From positions 1 through 24,974 of IMG/VR virus record IMGVR_UViG_3300042305_000092: 24,974 nucleotides of DNA, one strand, 5' to 3'. Numbering within the stretch: the first letter of the stretch is position 1; each line of letters begins with the position of its first letter. The notes below the pieces were generated by a model. The model was not told the origin of the DNA. It ran no database searches and was given only the letters and a program-made list of their open reading frames with translations. Position numbers and translations under genes: made by a program. Positions 8,201 through 16,196 of this stretch are shown here, piece by piece. Source of the stretch: a virus.

Positions 8201-11069
8201 AGATGAGATTGGTGACTACTGGCGTACTGCTCAGTTGGCATTCCGTATATCTTATACAATGCGTAACATTGGTGAAATGCAACTTCGTCAGTTCTTCTCA
8301 GGACACGACAGCATCTTTAAGAACCCTTTGAGTTATATTGCTATGGCAATGGCTAATCCTGAGGGTACTGCTATGCAGAAGTTGGCTGCTCGCTATGGTA
8401 AGTACCAGAACGATATCTTTGGCACTAACTTTAAGAACCCTCAAGATGATGCTTTGTTCACAGAAGCAGTCGATGAGTACCTACAGTTTGTAAAGCGTAG
8501 CATCTCTGCAGGAGATCCACGTACAGCATTCGTTGGTAAGGTCTATGAAGTTATTGACAACATGCACCCAGACTATTACAAGGGTCTATCTGTAAGCCTG
8601 ATGCGATTTGCATCTGATGATTTAATGCCTTTAGTAGCACGTGCTCGTACACCTGAACTACAGAGCGCTACTATCAAGTACCTTACAGAAGACAAAGCAG
8701 GATTAGAAATCCTACAAAAAATTCAAAAGGGTGCTCGTCTAAGCAAGGAAGAAGGACGCGGAGTCGTCTCCGACTTCGATAAGATTCTACTTAAGGATCC
8801 ATCAAAGCCTTTCTCCAAGGACAACATTAACCCTGAAAACCTTTTCAACTATCTGTTTGATGACCAATCAACTGCTAGTTACATGTATGCACTCAATGCC
8901 CTTGCAGGCAACGGTGGCAAAGCAGATAACATTCGTTCATTACTTGCTGGCGAAAGATTAATCTTTGGCTCAGGTGAAGACGCAATTGCTATGGCAATTC
9001 CTTCATACAAGCGTGTTAAGAACATGGATGAAATGGCTAGCCTAAATCTTCCGTTCAATAAGCAACTAGAGCGTTTCTTCCCACGTGAAGAGATGACTGG
9101 TGGTAGCGCATTGATGGCAACATCTAAGCGTTTTGCTGATGCTGATGAGAAGCAACTAACTAAGGCTGTCGACTGGTTCTTCGATCTTAACACTAAGATT
9201 GAGAACGTTGTCAACTTTGGACCTGAATATCGTATGGCATACTGGGACCACGTAGGTCGTTATGCAAACATGCTTGATACTCCAGACCTAAAGAAGGCAC
9301 TACAACTTGCTCGCAAGAATCTTGATGGAATCAAGGTTGGTGGAAAGCCTCTTAAGAAGCATCCAACAATTAAGTTCATTGAAAAGGAACTGTCTCGTCG
9401 TGGAGATAACTATGTACACGAAGCAGGCATTTCACTTAATCAGTTGAACTCTATGTCTGCTAAGAACGCATCTGTTTATACAAAGGGATTGTTCTACGAT
9501 GCATCTAAGCAACTACAGTCTGCACAGGCTCTACGCTTAGTATTCCCTTTCATTCAGGCACAGTTTAATACTATTAACAAGTGGGGCGAACTATTCGTTA
9601 AGAACCCTGTTAACTTCTACAAGGTGGGTCGTGCGTACAACGCACTAACCAAAGAAGGCACAAGCGCTATCTATGATATCACTGGTGTCGAGTATGATGA
9701 AGGACAAGGCTTTATCTACGAAGATGAGTTTGGCGAGAAGCGTTTCCGCTATCCAATCGCAGGTAGTTTCATTGGTGGTCTAGTTGGTGGTATGGTAGGC
9801 GTTGAAAACGGTGCTATGTCTAAACTAGAAATCACAGCACCTGTACAGGCTCTTAACCTTGCATTCGGTAACGTGAACCCTGGTGTTCCTGGATTCGGAC
9901 CTGCAGCACAGTTTGCTTATCAAGCAACTGGCAAGTCTGGAGCATTTGGACCTGTATGGGATACTATCCGTAACGTTGTAATGCCATTTGGTCAGACAGA
10001 AGATCCATTCGGTTCTTTGGCTCCAGCATGGTTGCGTAAGACTTTCTACTATGCAATTAATGACCAGAAGACTGTTGGACGTGGCGTTAAGGACTGGGCA
10101 TCATACCTAGCCGCTACTGGTGAGTATGGAGAGAATCCACTTGCTGATGACGTTGCACGTAATGACTTATTTAATGATGCTGCAGCGATGTCTCGTGGTG
10201 TTGGTATTCTACAGGCACTATTCCAGAGCATCGCACCTGCTACACCTTCTAGTGAAATCTTTACAAAGATTCCTACAAACAAGGGTAAGTTGGACTTTGC
10301 TAGCATGACAATGCTATACAGTGCATGGGACCAGATTAGCAAGAACCATCCTGGTGATTACATGAAGGCAGTAACTGAATTTTCTCAAGAGTTTGGTGAG
10401 AAGAACCTTCTAGCAATCATGGGTGGGTCATCTCGCTCTGTTACTGGTACTGCTGATGCATGGTCTTTCCTGAATAACAACCCTGATGTAGCAGATACAT
10501 ACGCTACAAAGAGTGGCGATATTATCCCATTCTTCTTCCCTGGTGGAGAGGCTGCTACAGCCTACTACTCATGGCAGAAGGCTACAGGACGCCGTGAGGT
10601 TCTTAGCCGTGAAGAACTTGAAGCAGCAGCAGAAGAACTTGTTTACAAAATGGCTAAGTCTCAGATCTCTGAGATACAGGCTGCTAGTGGATACTCTGAT
10701 GTCTGGTATGCAGGAGAAGTTAATGCTCTTAACCAGCGTTTCGGTGGGGCTGCACCTGCATCATTAGTTGTTGTTGGAACAGATCAAGAGCGTATTTCTA
10801 ATGTGGCTAAGGCTCTTAAAGATGAGCGTTTCCAGCAGTCACCTATTTATGATGAGACTCGACAGTTCTACACCGCTTATTCAGAGGCAGTAGAACTATT
10901 AAAGTCTACACGCATTACAGCAGAACCCGATCTAGGAAGTTCACACTGGTATGCATCTAGTTTACGTGCAAACCTGGAGATACTAGGAAACCAACTAGTA
11001 TTACAAAATCCAGCATTTGCACCAATGTATTACCGTGTATTCGCAGGAACTATGAAGGCAAAGGACTAA
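5277..11069 (+). CDS. Giant virion-associated protein, putative internal/DNA-ejection protein
   Basis: This 1930-residue protein takes up nearly a quarter of the window. It is mostly helical, with charged coiled-coil-like stretches near residues 275-355 and 602-650. A conserved-looking RISYTMRNIGEMQLRQF lies near residue 990. A PFIQAQFN...NPVNFY segment lies near 1425-1450. A glycine-zipper hydrophobic stretch (AGSFIGGLVGGMVGV, about 1493-1508) could insert into a membrane. Very large helical proteins next to the portal are typical of internal core or ejection proteins of short-tailed phages and of polyvalent proteins injected with the DNA. I see no HEXXH protease motif, lytic transglycosylase signature or RNA polymerase motif. 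The gene uses a TTG start. A tape-measure-like role is an alternative, but no tail-tube genes accompany it. Confidence 0.7.
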   Translation: MPSLDYWNPEKNKKLKTTSIFNNPQVQMDRLIESEMSTLTPAQYQTFSSFMSRYPNQSKDFIMSAVRMGFSPETPGIGKLASIDGLAQLKQDLTNQKNIKSSVDKDKSLLGDIRDGLYSSLKGTTRVGFIATRSIYDSLTTLGRDAYAISTGKREPDFNQVLKDVGQGIFGESTQLGQLGRAFLADPTKVDTGSGFFISDDSKVSKAQAKAMAAYGQINGKSFTLGRGLMTTVGADPNSTSYRVMSGIVDATLNLATDPLTYLGPGALTKIGRGGKELKAAKAAAQREDARIAANFKERTGLSKDEKALIKERTAGAKEIIRQSEVKYLKDEEKLAKAIEARNAAETSKAQKRLTAGTKNEENLVSAGGQAVNEQAVAEFVFDAMNTGKQGDTVDRLSRLSADYFNTGEGFTAAVFFDEIPEAGKLTFATRGNDEFVAQLIPGKKAPVIVDMAADFTQVTGKAAQKELKNRTALRDVLLEKSNDFSLPGPTRDAFSAIASDIDESLRLIDSVLGGSPESLGAFVGKIAAAKVPQATEIIVDAIQDIYKADIFTNIRSIYGEMGGVAVTNGDLLAARTVKASEVLADSTKTGAAAALNITKSMEKSDATIRKLQAAVEKSQKALESTKTRLGDITQLRTFAQRDPELVARLVNDPDNAGLQKIIDLELKIGEARFADEWTRAEVGLVDTFGGGLSADGTKAMKYLFGRKFQAIAEVVAGETNAMRVHRLFGRKLDVDLTRELADATTSDQVISIFLRHLASPETDPIIARSMLMRTELALGTKSPIIKVTDKINIDAVKWVEKAEKAFSNIYVRSTVLPLGDLDRLVPGLNDWFTTAKVPQNVVDDILNKVIRESDYTSRSKIIMDGMKVAQKALVDFHGKGDAELAKVLDDVLKVAGKEQAIVKQYNYAKLATGTTPTMMLHDGSLLPMTGANYAHQFLDDVIQLRDTKPIVQAINNYDKNSAIFGKARAAKVAADEIGDYWRTAQLAFRISYTMRNIGEMQLRQFFSGHDSIFKNPLSYIAMAMANPEGTAMQKLAARYGKYQNDIFGTNFKNPQDDALFTEAVDEYLQFVKRSISAGDPRTAFVGKVYEVIDNMHPDYYKGLSVSLMRFASDDLMPLVARARTPELQSATIKYLTEDKAGLEILQKIQKGARLSKEEGRGVVSDFDKILLKDPSKPFSKDNINPENLFNYLFDDQSTASYMYALNALAGNGGKADNIRSLLAGERLIFGSGEDAIAMAIPSYKRVKNMDEMASLNLPFNKQLERFFPREEMTGGSALMATSKRFADADEKQLTKAVDWFFDLNTKIENVVNFGPEYRMAYWDHVGRYANMLDTPDLKKALQLARKNLDGIKVGGKPLKKHPTIKFIEKELSRRGDNYVHEAGISLNQLNSMSAKNASVYTKGLFYDASKQLQSAQALRLVFPFIQAQFNTINKWGELFVKNPVNFYKVGRAYNALTKEGTSAIYDITGVEYDEGQGFIYEDEFGEKRFRYPIAGSFIGGLVGGMVGVENGAMSKLEITAPVQALNLAFGNVNPGVPGFGPAAQFAYQATGKSGAFGPVWDTIRNVVMPFGQTEDPFGSLAPAWLRKTFYYAINDQKTVGRGVKDWASYLAATGEYGENPLADDVARNDLFNDAAAMSRGVGILQALFQSIAPATPSSEIFTKIPTNKGKLDFASMTMLYSAWDQISKNHPGDYMKAVTEFSQEFGEKNLLAIMGGSSRSVTGTADAWSFLNNNPDVADTYATKSGDIIPFFFPGGEAATAYYSWQKATGRREVLSREELEAAAEELVYKMAKSQISEIQAASGYSDVWYAGEVNALNQRFGGAAPASLVVVGTDQERISNVAKALKDERFQQSPIYDETRQFYTAYSEAVELLKSTRITAEPDLGSSHWYASSLRANLEILGNQLVLQNPAFAPMYYRVFAGTMKAKD

Positions 11070-11070
11070 A

Positions 11071-12294
11071 GTGGCTGAAAAAGTAGTATACCCAACAGCA
11101 GACTCTGCTCGCGCAGCAGCAAACACAGCCTATTACTCTATGGGCAATATGGCTAACAGTAATGCTGCAGCCGTTGCTGCAAGAGTGCGTGCAGAAGGTT
11201 CTTTATACACTAGAACACTTGCTACTGCAGATAGCGTTGCATTCAGTAATATCATTGCATCAGAGTTAGACCGTCTTCGTAACACATCTCGTACAGATGG
11301 TTTCAAGAATAACCTCAACTACTTGCAGGCTTTACTTCGCTCTTCAGGTGGTTCAAAAGGTACTAGTGCACTAGGTGCTTTTGATCTAGATGACACTAAG
11401 GCTCTTCGTGAGGCTATCGTAAATGCACGCCTTAATGGTGTTGAATACTTTACATGGCTAGAAGATCTTAATAAGACAGGGCTAGGCTCTGGTGGTCCTA
11501 AGACTAAGTTTAGCAAGGATGCATCTACTGCTATCAACTTGATTGATAAGACAGATGCTTATACTGCTTACAGTAAGGGCTACTACACAGCCTACGGCAA
11601 GATGCCAAGCAATACTCAGGTTACTGCTTTCATGGAAAAATTTAACGCTCAGGCAAAGAAGGAAGCAGTTACAACAAGGTCTTCTGGAACTACCACAACA
11701 TCTACTGCTGGTAGCACAGGCAAGAGCACAATTACTCGTAGTGGACTTGGATTCACAGAGGAAGAGCAGGCTAACTACCTTGCTAAGTACCTATCTCGTG
11801 ACTACCAGATGACACCTGAACTTGGTGGCGCAGCAAAGACTATCTTTGATGAGATTCGCAATACCTACAAGAACAATGGCTTGAAGGAGCCTGAGTTTGA
11901 GTCTATTGCTGGAATCATTACATCAATCATTGGTACTGGTGATGCAGAGATGGCTAAGCAGAAGATTGCTACTGAGAAGCAAAAGATCCGTACACTTGCA
12001 GCCAAGTTAAACCCTGGTGTTGCAGACCTTCTCAACTCTGGTGAAGATATGAAGACACTATCTGACCAGTACATTAAACTTGCTCAATCAGTCACTAAGA
12101 AAAAGTACACAATGGATTCCCCAATTATTAAGCAAATGATGAACGTTAAAGACGATAAGGGTGTTATCCGTACAGCAACTGATTGGGAAGCACTTGGAAT
12201 TATTCGTGGGAGCAATGACTGGATGGAAAGTTCTGACGCGTTCTCAACATTTAGCAACATCGGTGATGTTTTGACATCTAAGTTAGGACTATAA
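11071..12294 (+). CDS. Virion protein of unknown function, Ala/Ser/Thr-rich
   Basis: A 407-residue protein starting with GTG one base after the giant gene's stop, with AAGGA at 11061-11065. The N-terminus carries TADSARAAANTA, a motif echoed in two other genes of the window. A Ser/Thr/Gly-rich linker (about residues 203-222) separates an N-terminal helical region, which includes a YYTAYGKMPSNTQV segment, from a helical C-terminal domain. No enzyme motif is seen. Tight spacing with the 1930- and 673-residue proteins suggests the three act in one structure, perhaps an internal core. Confidence 0.65.
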   Translation: MAEKVVYPTADSARAAANTAYYSMGNMANSNAAAVAARVRAEGSLYTRTLATADSVAFSNIIASELDRLRNTSRTDGFKNNLNYLQALLRSSGGSKGTSALGAFDLDDTKALREAIVNARLNGVEYFTWLEDLNKTGLGSGGPKTKFSKDASTAINLIDKTDAYTAYSKGYYTAYGKMPSNTQVTAFMEKFNAQAKKEAVTTRSSGTTTTSTAGSTGKSTITRSGLGFTEEEQANYLAKYLSRDYQMTPELGGAAKTIFDEIRNTYKNNGLKEPEFESIAGIITSIIGTGDAEMAKQKIATEKQKIRTLAAKLNPGVADLLNSGEDMKTLSDQYIKLAQSVTKKKYTMDSPIIKQMMNVKDDKGVIRTATDWEALGIIRGSNDWMESSDAFSTFSNIGDVLTSKLGL

Positions 12295-12296
12295 TC

Positions 12297-14318
12297 ATGG
12301 CACCTAAACTCCCTAAACTTCCTTTAGTTACAGCAATTGAAGCAGTTGTAAAATCAGTACCTAAGGCTATTGCTGCTAATAAGGCTGTTACAGAAGCAAA
12401 GGCAATTGAAACTCAGATTGCTAAGATTCTTGATAAGCCTAAGGTTACTGCTACAGATGTTAAGAAGGCTCAAGCGCTTCAAAAAGAAGCAACTCAAGTT
12501 CTTAAAGATGGTGGCGTTGGTAACAAGAAAGTTGTTGCTGATGTTACTACTGCAATCAAAGCGAAGGTTGCCGATGTAGCCGCTGCTGCGCCTAAAAAGG
12601 CTTTGCCTACTTCTGGAGCAGATGCTGCTAGAGCAGCCGCTGAGGCAAAGGCTGCTGCTACTGCTGCTAAGGCTACACCTGCTAAACCTACTACTACAGT
12701 TAAGACTCCAACTGCTGATGCAGCCAAGGCTGCTGCAGAGGCTAAAGCGGTTTCTGCCGCTAAGACTGCGGCTAAGGCTCCAGAACCAGTTGTTACTCCT
12801 AAGGCTACAACTCCTAAAGCCACAACTCCTAAGGCTACTACTCCTAAGGCTACTACAGCAAAGACTGCAGATGACGATGCAGCCGCTGCTGCTGCTGCAC
12901 GCAAAAAAGCATCTGATGATGAATTAGCAGCAAAATCCGCTGCACGTAAAGCAGAAGTTGCTGCAAAGGCTAAGGCTCGTCAAGATGCTACCGATGCTGC
13001 ACGAGCAGCAGCCAAGGCTGCAACTGCTGCAAAAGCAGCAGCGCGTGCTACAGCAGGTGGTGCAGTTGCTGGTGGAGTTGCTGGTGGTACTCTTGCAATT
13101 GATGGCGGAGATACTGGTGAAGGCGCTGGTGACGGTACTGGAGACGGTACTGGAGACGGCGCTGGCGATGGTACTGGTGGCGGTGGCGGTGGTGCTGGTG
13201 ACGGTGCTGGCGGTGGCGACGGCGGTGCTGGTGGCGGTGGAGGCGGAGACGGCTCTGGCGGTGGCGGAGGTGGCGGAGGCGGCGGCGGAGGCGGCGGCGG
13301 TGGAGGCGGTGGTGGTGGCGGAGACGACACACCAGATGATACTCCAGTAGAAGAACCTCCAGCAGAACCAACTGAAACTCCAGAACAGAAGTTTGATAAG
13401 ACTTGGTTAATCCTTCGTGCAAAGTTAATTGCTGCAGGACTTCCAGTCAAGACTGTTGATGATAGCGTGACTTACTTCCGTACAATCATCAAGGATGGAA
13501 CTTTCCAGGGAGATAACGAAATCAGCGATGTTGTTGATCAGTATCTATATCTTCCTACATACAAGAGCAAGTCTGGTACAGATATTGAGTCACCTTACTA
13601 TCGTGACTTTGGTTCATATAATGACAAACTTAAGGTTCCAAAGAAGCCAAGCGAACTAGTTCCTTTGGTTCTTGGATATCAGAAGTTGGTTGACAAGTAT
13701 CAGGTTTCTACAAAGTTTAGCGAAAAAGATTCTATCCAAAAGTATCTACAGAACGATGTATCTGTTGCCGAACTAGATGAGCGTATGAACTCTGCTCGTC
13801 TTCGTGGTATCGATGCTGACCCTAAGTATCTACAAACACTTAAGGATCTAGGATACATCTCAGGTGGTGCAGACTTAACAAGTTTCTTCTTGGCTCCTGA
13901 AATCGGAACTGTAGAACTTGAGTCTCGTCGTAAGACTGCAGCATTTGCAGTTGAAGCAGTTCGTCGTAGCAACGCTGGTATCAAACTTGATACAGCAACT
14001 GCTCAGGCTAACGCTGCTCGTCTATCAGCACTTGGATACTCAGAAGCACAGGTTACTAACCTTGCAGGTCAAGGATATGAAAACATTGCAGAACAGTTGA
14101 ATCCAACTACAGCCCTTTCAGGTATCTATGAAAAGACTGGTGAAAATGCTGATGTTCTTGCTCCTGTTATCCAGAAGGAACTAGAAGCAGAACAGTTCTT
14201 AGGAATGGCTTCACAGCGTCGTAAGAGACTATCTGAGCAGAACATTCGTGCCTTCCAAGGTGCGTCTGGTATGAGCCGTTATGGACTAATGGGCTCTACT
14301 GCTAACACAGCAATATAA
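12297..14318 (+). CDS. Virion protein with Ala/Lys repeats, poly-glycine hinge and C-terminal domain
   Basis: A 673-residue protein in three parts. Residues ~1-265 are Ala/Lys-rich helix-forming sequence with repeated ADAARAAAEAK-type motifs and four tandem PKATT units. Residues ~269-342 are a Gly/Asp linker ending in 22 consecutive glycines, followed by an acidic Pro/Glu/Thr segment. Residues ~365-673 are an ordinary, probably folded helical domain (from FDKTWLILRAKLIAAGLP). The basic N-terminal arm could hold DNA, with the glycine run as a flexible hinge. It closes the block that starts with the giant protein; TAGGA (12284-12288) precedes the ATG. The function is unknown. The low-complexity part is likely to vary in length between relatives. 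Confidence 0.7.
   Translation: MAPKLPKLPLVTAIEAVVKSVPKAIAANKAVTEAKAIETQIAKILDKPKVTATDVKKAQALQKEATQVLKDGGVGNKKVVADVTTAIKAKVADVAAAAPKKALPTSGADAARAAAEAKAAATAAKATPAKPTTTVKTPTADAAKAAAEAKAVSAAKTAAKAPEPVVTPKATTPKATTPKATTPKATTAKTADDDAAAAAAARKKASDDELAAKSAARKAEVAAKAKARQDATDAARAAAKAATAAKAAARATAGGAVAGGVAGGTLAIDGGDTGEGAGDGTGDGTGDGAGDGTGGGGGGAGDGAGGGDGGAGGGGGGDGSGGGGGGGGGGGGGGGGGGGGGGDDTPDDTPVEEPPAEPTETPEQKFDKTWLILRAKLIAAGLPVKTVDDSVTYFRTIIKDGTFQGDNEISDVVDQYLYLPTYKSKSGTDIESPYYRDFGSYNDKLKVPKKPSELVPLVLGYQKLVDKYQVSTKFSEKDSIQKYLQNDVSVAELDERMNSARLRGIDADPKYLQTLKDLGYISGGADLTSFFLAPEIGTVELESRRKTAAFAVEAVRRSNAGIKLDTATAQANAARLSALGYSEAQVTNLAGQGYENIAEQLNPTTALSGIYEKTGENADVLAPVIQKELEAEQFLGMASQRRKRLSEQNIRAFQGASGMSRYGLMGSTANTAI
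12798..12857 (+). repeat. Four tandem 15-base repeats (PKATT)
   Basis: Four in-frame 15-base units encode PKATT four times, differing only at third codon positions. Silent differences between units suggest the repeat is old or selected at protein level rather than a recent slip. Confidence 0.85.
13102..13322 (+). repeat. Glycine-codon tract
   Basis: A run of mostly GGN codons encodes a Gly/Asp-rich linker; 13257-13322 are 22 glycine codons without a break. GGC, GGT and GGA are mixed, so replication slippage is partly damped. The G-rich strand could form quadruplex-like structures. The opposite strand gives a spurious poly-proline frame. Confidence 0.85.
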
Positions 14319-14323
14319 GAATC

Positions 14324-14398
14324 CTTTGCGGATCTATCGGCCCCGCAAAGTGTACAAGACCGATAGTACAAGCCAATACAGATCCCCGTCTGTGATTG
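14324..14398 (+). ncRNA. Putative pseudoknot RNA element before the scaffold gene
   Basis: Stem 1 pairs CTTTGCGG (14324-14331) with CCGCAAAG (14343-14350), 8 bp. Its 11-base loop contains CTATCGG (14334-14340), fully complementary to CCGATAG (14360-14366) downstream, giving a 7-bp H-type pseudoknot. A third stem follows: CAATACAGA (14374-14382) with TCTGT/ATTG (14389-14398), 9 bp with one bulged G. The element starts 6 bases after a stop codon and ends about 38 bases before the scaffold ATG. No T-run follows, so it is not an intrinsic terminator. A pistol-type ribozyme also has a loop-to-junction pseudoknot, but the junction here is too short. It could be a riboswitch, an RNase site or a translational control element for the head genes. 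Confidence 0.55.
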
Positions 14399-14435
14399 AG
14401 GTGTGCGACAACTACTAATAAAGGGAGAACGTGCT

Positions 14436-14906
14436 ATGAGCACAGACCGCGACAACATCTGGGATGACGAAGAAGATAACGATTTTGAATCGTTTGACGC
14501 TGATACCGACCTAGTTAAGAAACTTCGTAAAGCCCTCAAGGCTGAGCAGAAGCGTAACAAGGAGTTAGAGACAACTATGGGTGATCTAACTAAGTCCCAA
14601 AAAGAGCGGATTTTGAAGGATGTACTTACATCCAGAGGTGTCAATCCTAAGATTGCACAATTCATTCCATCAGATATCGAAGCATCTGAAGATGCTATTG
14701 GAGCATGGCTAGATAACAATGGTGACGTATTTGGTTACACACCATCAGAAAAGCCTAGAGTTGCTCAACAAGATATTGCAGCGATGCAGCGTATGGATAG
14801 TGCACTCACAGGAGCAGAGACACCAGCCTCATCAGATGACCTGTTAAATCGCATTGCGAATGCAGGTTCAGAAGATGAGATTTTATCCATTCTCAGCGGT
14901 AACTAA
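14436..14906 (+). CDS. Capsid scaffolding protein, probable
   Basis: A 156-residue acidic, helical protein immediately upstream of the major capsid gene, the standard place for the scaffold that templates prohead assembly and then leaves. Residues 1-25 are strongly acidic (DDEEDNDFESFDAD). About 26-60 form a charged coiled-coil-like helix. A conserved-looking RGVNPKIAQFIPSDIEASED (67-86) and WLDNNGDVFG (91-100) follow, and the C-terminal ~25 residues form a helix that could contact the capsid. I chose the ATG at 14436, preceded by AAGGGAG (14421-14427), over an in-frame GTG at 14403 that has no such site and lies next to the RNA hairpin. Confidence 0.8.
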   Translation: MSTDRDNIWDDEEDNDFESFDADTDLVKKLRKALKAEQKRNKELETTMGDLTKSQKERILKDVLTSRGVNPKIAQFIPSDIEASEDAIGAWLDNNGDVFGYTPSEKPRVAQQDIAAMQRMDSALTGAETPASSDDLLNRIANAGSEDEILSILSGN

Positions 14907-14939
14907 ACCGCACACTAACCAGAAAGGGGATATCAGCAA

Positions 14940-16127
14940 ATGCCTGATGTCTTTTCAACCACAACCTCTGGGTTAGGTTCCAATCTTGTAACTTTGGCGT
15001 ACGACAAGTTGATCGAAATCAACTTGCGTTCAATGCCACAGTTCCGCGCTATCGCGGACAAGAAGGTCGGAAACCCAACTCACGACGGTTCTTCAATCCG
15101 TTTCCAGTTCCACAACGATATTGCTGACACCTCAATTGCAGGTGCAACACTCGCTGAAACTGTAGACCCAGATGCAGTAGCACTTCCAGCAACTACAACA
15201 CTAGATGTCACACAGACAGAACTAGGTCGCGTAGTACTTCCAACACGTAAGATGTCACTAATGAGTCTTGCTGATGTTGATCCATGGATTGCTAACGCAG
15301 TTGCATTCAACATGGCAACTACACTAGACAATGGTGTTGCTGCTATTCTTGATGCAGGTACAAATGTCATCCGTGAGGCTGGCGGAGCACTATCAACAAC
15401 TGCTGCTAAGACTTCAATCGTAGCATCAGACACATTTAAGGGACGCGACGTACGTTACGCTGTAACAAAGTTGCGCGCTGCTAATGTTGTTCCTCGTGGC
15501 GGAATGTATGTTTCATACATCCACCCAGAAGTTTCACATGATCTCCGTACAGAGACAGGTAACAACATCTGGCGTACACCACACGAGTACCAGAATGTTG
15601 GTCCACTACTTGCTGGTGAACTTGGCGCATGGGAAGGTGTCCGTTTCATCGAGACACCACGCATGACCAACTCAATCTCAGGTGGAGACCTAACAGCACT
15701 TGCTACTGCTCCTGCAGTAAGCGGTGTATCTGGTGAATTCACAATCGTAGTAGCAAATGCTGCTTTCGGTGGCCTACAAGAAGTTGGAGATAAGATCTCT
15801 GGTACTAACGTAGGTACAGGCGCTAAGATCACAGCAATCTCAGTTGGTACAACAAACACAACACTTACAGTGTCTGTTGCTAACTCAGGAACTGTTGGAA
15901 CTAATACTCTAACAGTAACACCTGCTGCTCGCGTTTACAACACTTACGTACTAGGACAGCAAGCACTTGCTGAAGCAGTATGGAAGGAACCAGGCATTGA
16001 GTTTGGTAACGTTGTAGACAAGTTGAACCGTTTCCGCCCAGTCGGCTGGCACGGTATCATCAACTGGTCAATCTACCGTCAAGAGGCGCTATACCGCATC
16101 GAGACTGCTTCATCAGTTCGCGCATAA
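14940..16127 (+). CDS. Major capsid protein, N4-gp56-like
   Basis: The main shell protein, 395 residues. The pattern resembles the N4-gp56 branch of HK97-fold capsids: an N-terminal arm, then FRAIADKKVGNPTHDGSSIR (35-54), a GRVVLPTRK strand (96-104), YIHPEVSHDLR (193-203), ELGAWEGVRFIETPR (227-241) and a closing GWHGIINWSIYRQEALYRIE. Residues ~245-330 are Gly/Thr/Val-rich and strand-forming, and look like an inserted beta domain, perhaps exposed on the shell. It directly follows the scaffold and is followed by a long hairpin. AAAGGGGA (14923-14930) is the ribosome binding site. The family assignment is by recognition, not by a search. Confidence 0.88.
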   Translation: MPDVFSTTTSGLGSNLVTLAYDKLIEINLRSMPQFRAIADKKVGNPTHDGSSIRFQFHNDIADTSIAGATLAETVDPDAVALPATTTLDVTQTELGRVVLPTRKMSLMSLADVDPWIANAVAFNMATTLDNGVAAILDAGTNVIREAGGALSTTAAKTSIVASDTFKGRDVRYAVTKLRAANVVPRGGMYVSYIHPEVSHDLRTETGNNIWRTPHEYQNVGPLLAGELGAWEGVRFIETPRMTNSISGGDLTALATAPAVSGVSGEFTIVVANAAFGGLQEVGDKISGTNVGTGAKITAISVGTTNTTLTVSVANSGTVGTNTLTVTPAARVYNTYVLGQQALAEAVWKEPGIEFGNVVDKLNRFRPVGWHGIINWSIYRQEALYRIETASSVRA

Positions 16128-16176
16128 TCTAAGTATTTAGATGGGTGGGGCAGGGGGAAACTCCTGCTCTATCCAT
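16128..16176 (+). promoter_or_regulatory. Long hairpin behind the capsid gene
   Basis: After the capsid stop comes a 5-bp hairpin TCTAA/TTAGA (16128-16141). It overlaps by one base a 16-bp stem that pairs 16141-16156 with 16161-16176 around a GAAA tetraloop, with four G-U pairs and no mismatch. No T-run follows; AAAACGG comes next. It is therefore more likely an RNA-stabilising or processing structure that separates abundant capsid mRNA from the downstream genes than a classic terminator. Confidence 0.55.
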
Positions 16177-16196
16177 AAAACGGCTTAGGAGGCTAT

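Noticed and set aside
12958-13350. Leu/Val/Ala-rich + frame inside the 673-residue gene
   Set aside because: Shifted reading of the same low-complexity DNA; the main frame is far better supported.
12494-13450. Ala/Val- and Pro-rich minus-strand frames opposite the 673-residue protein
   Set aside because: They are complements of the Ala/Lys repeats and the GGN tract; composition alone keeps them open.
14324-14350. Intrinsic terminator at the stem of the pseudoknot element
   Set aside because: No T-run follows the 8-bp stem, and the loop pairs downstream instead.
14324-14406. Pistol ribozyme
   Set aside because: It shares a loop-to-junction pseudoknot, but the junction between stem 1 and the pseudoknot strand is only 9 bases and the conserved junction bases are not clearly met.
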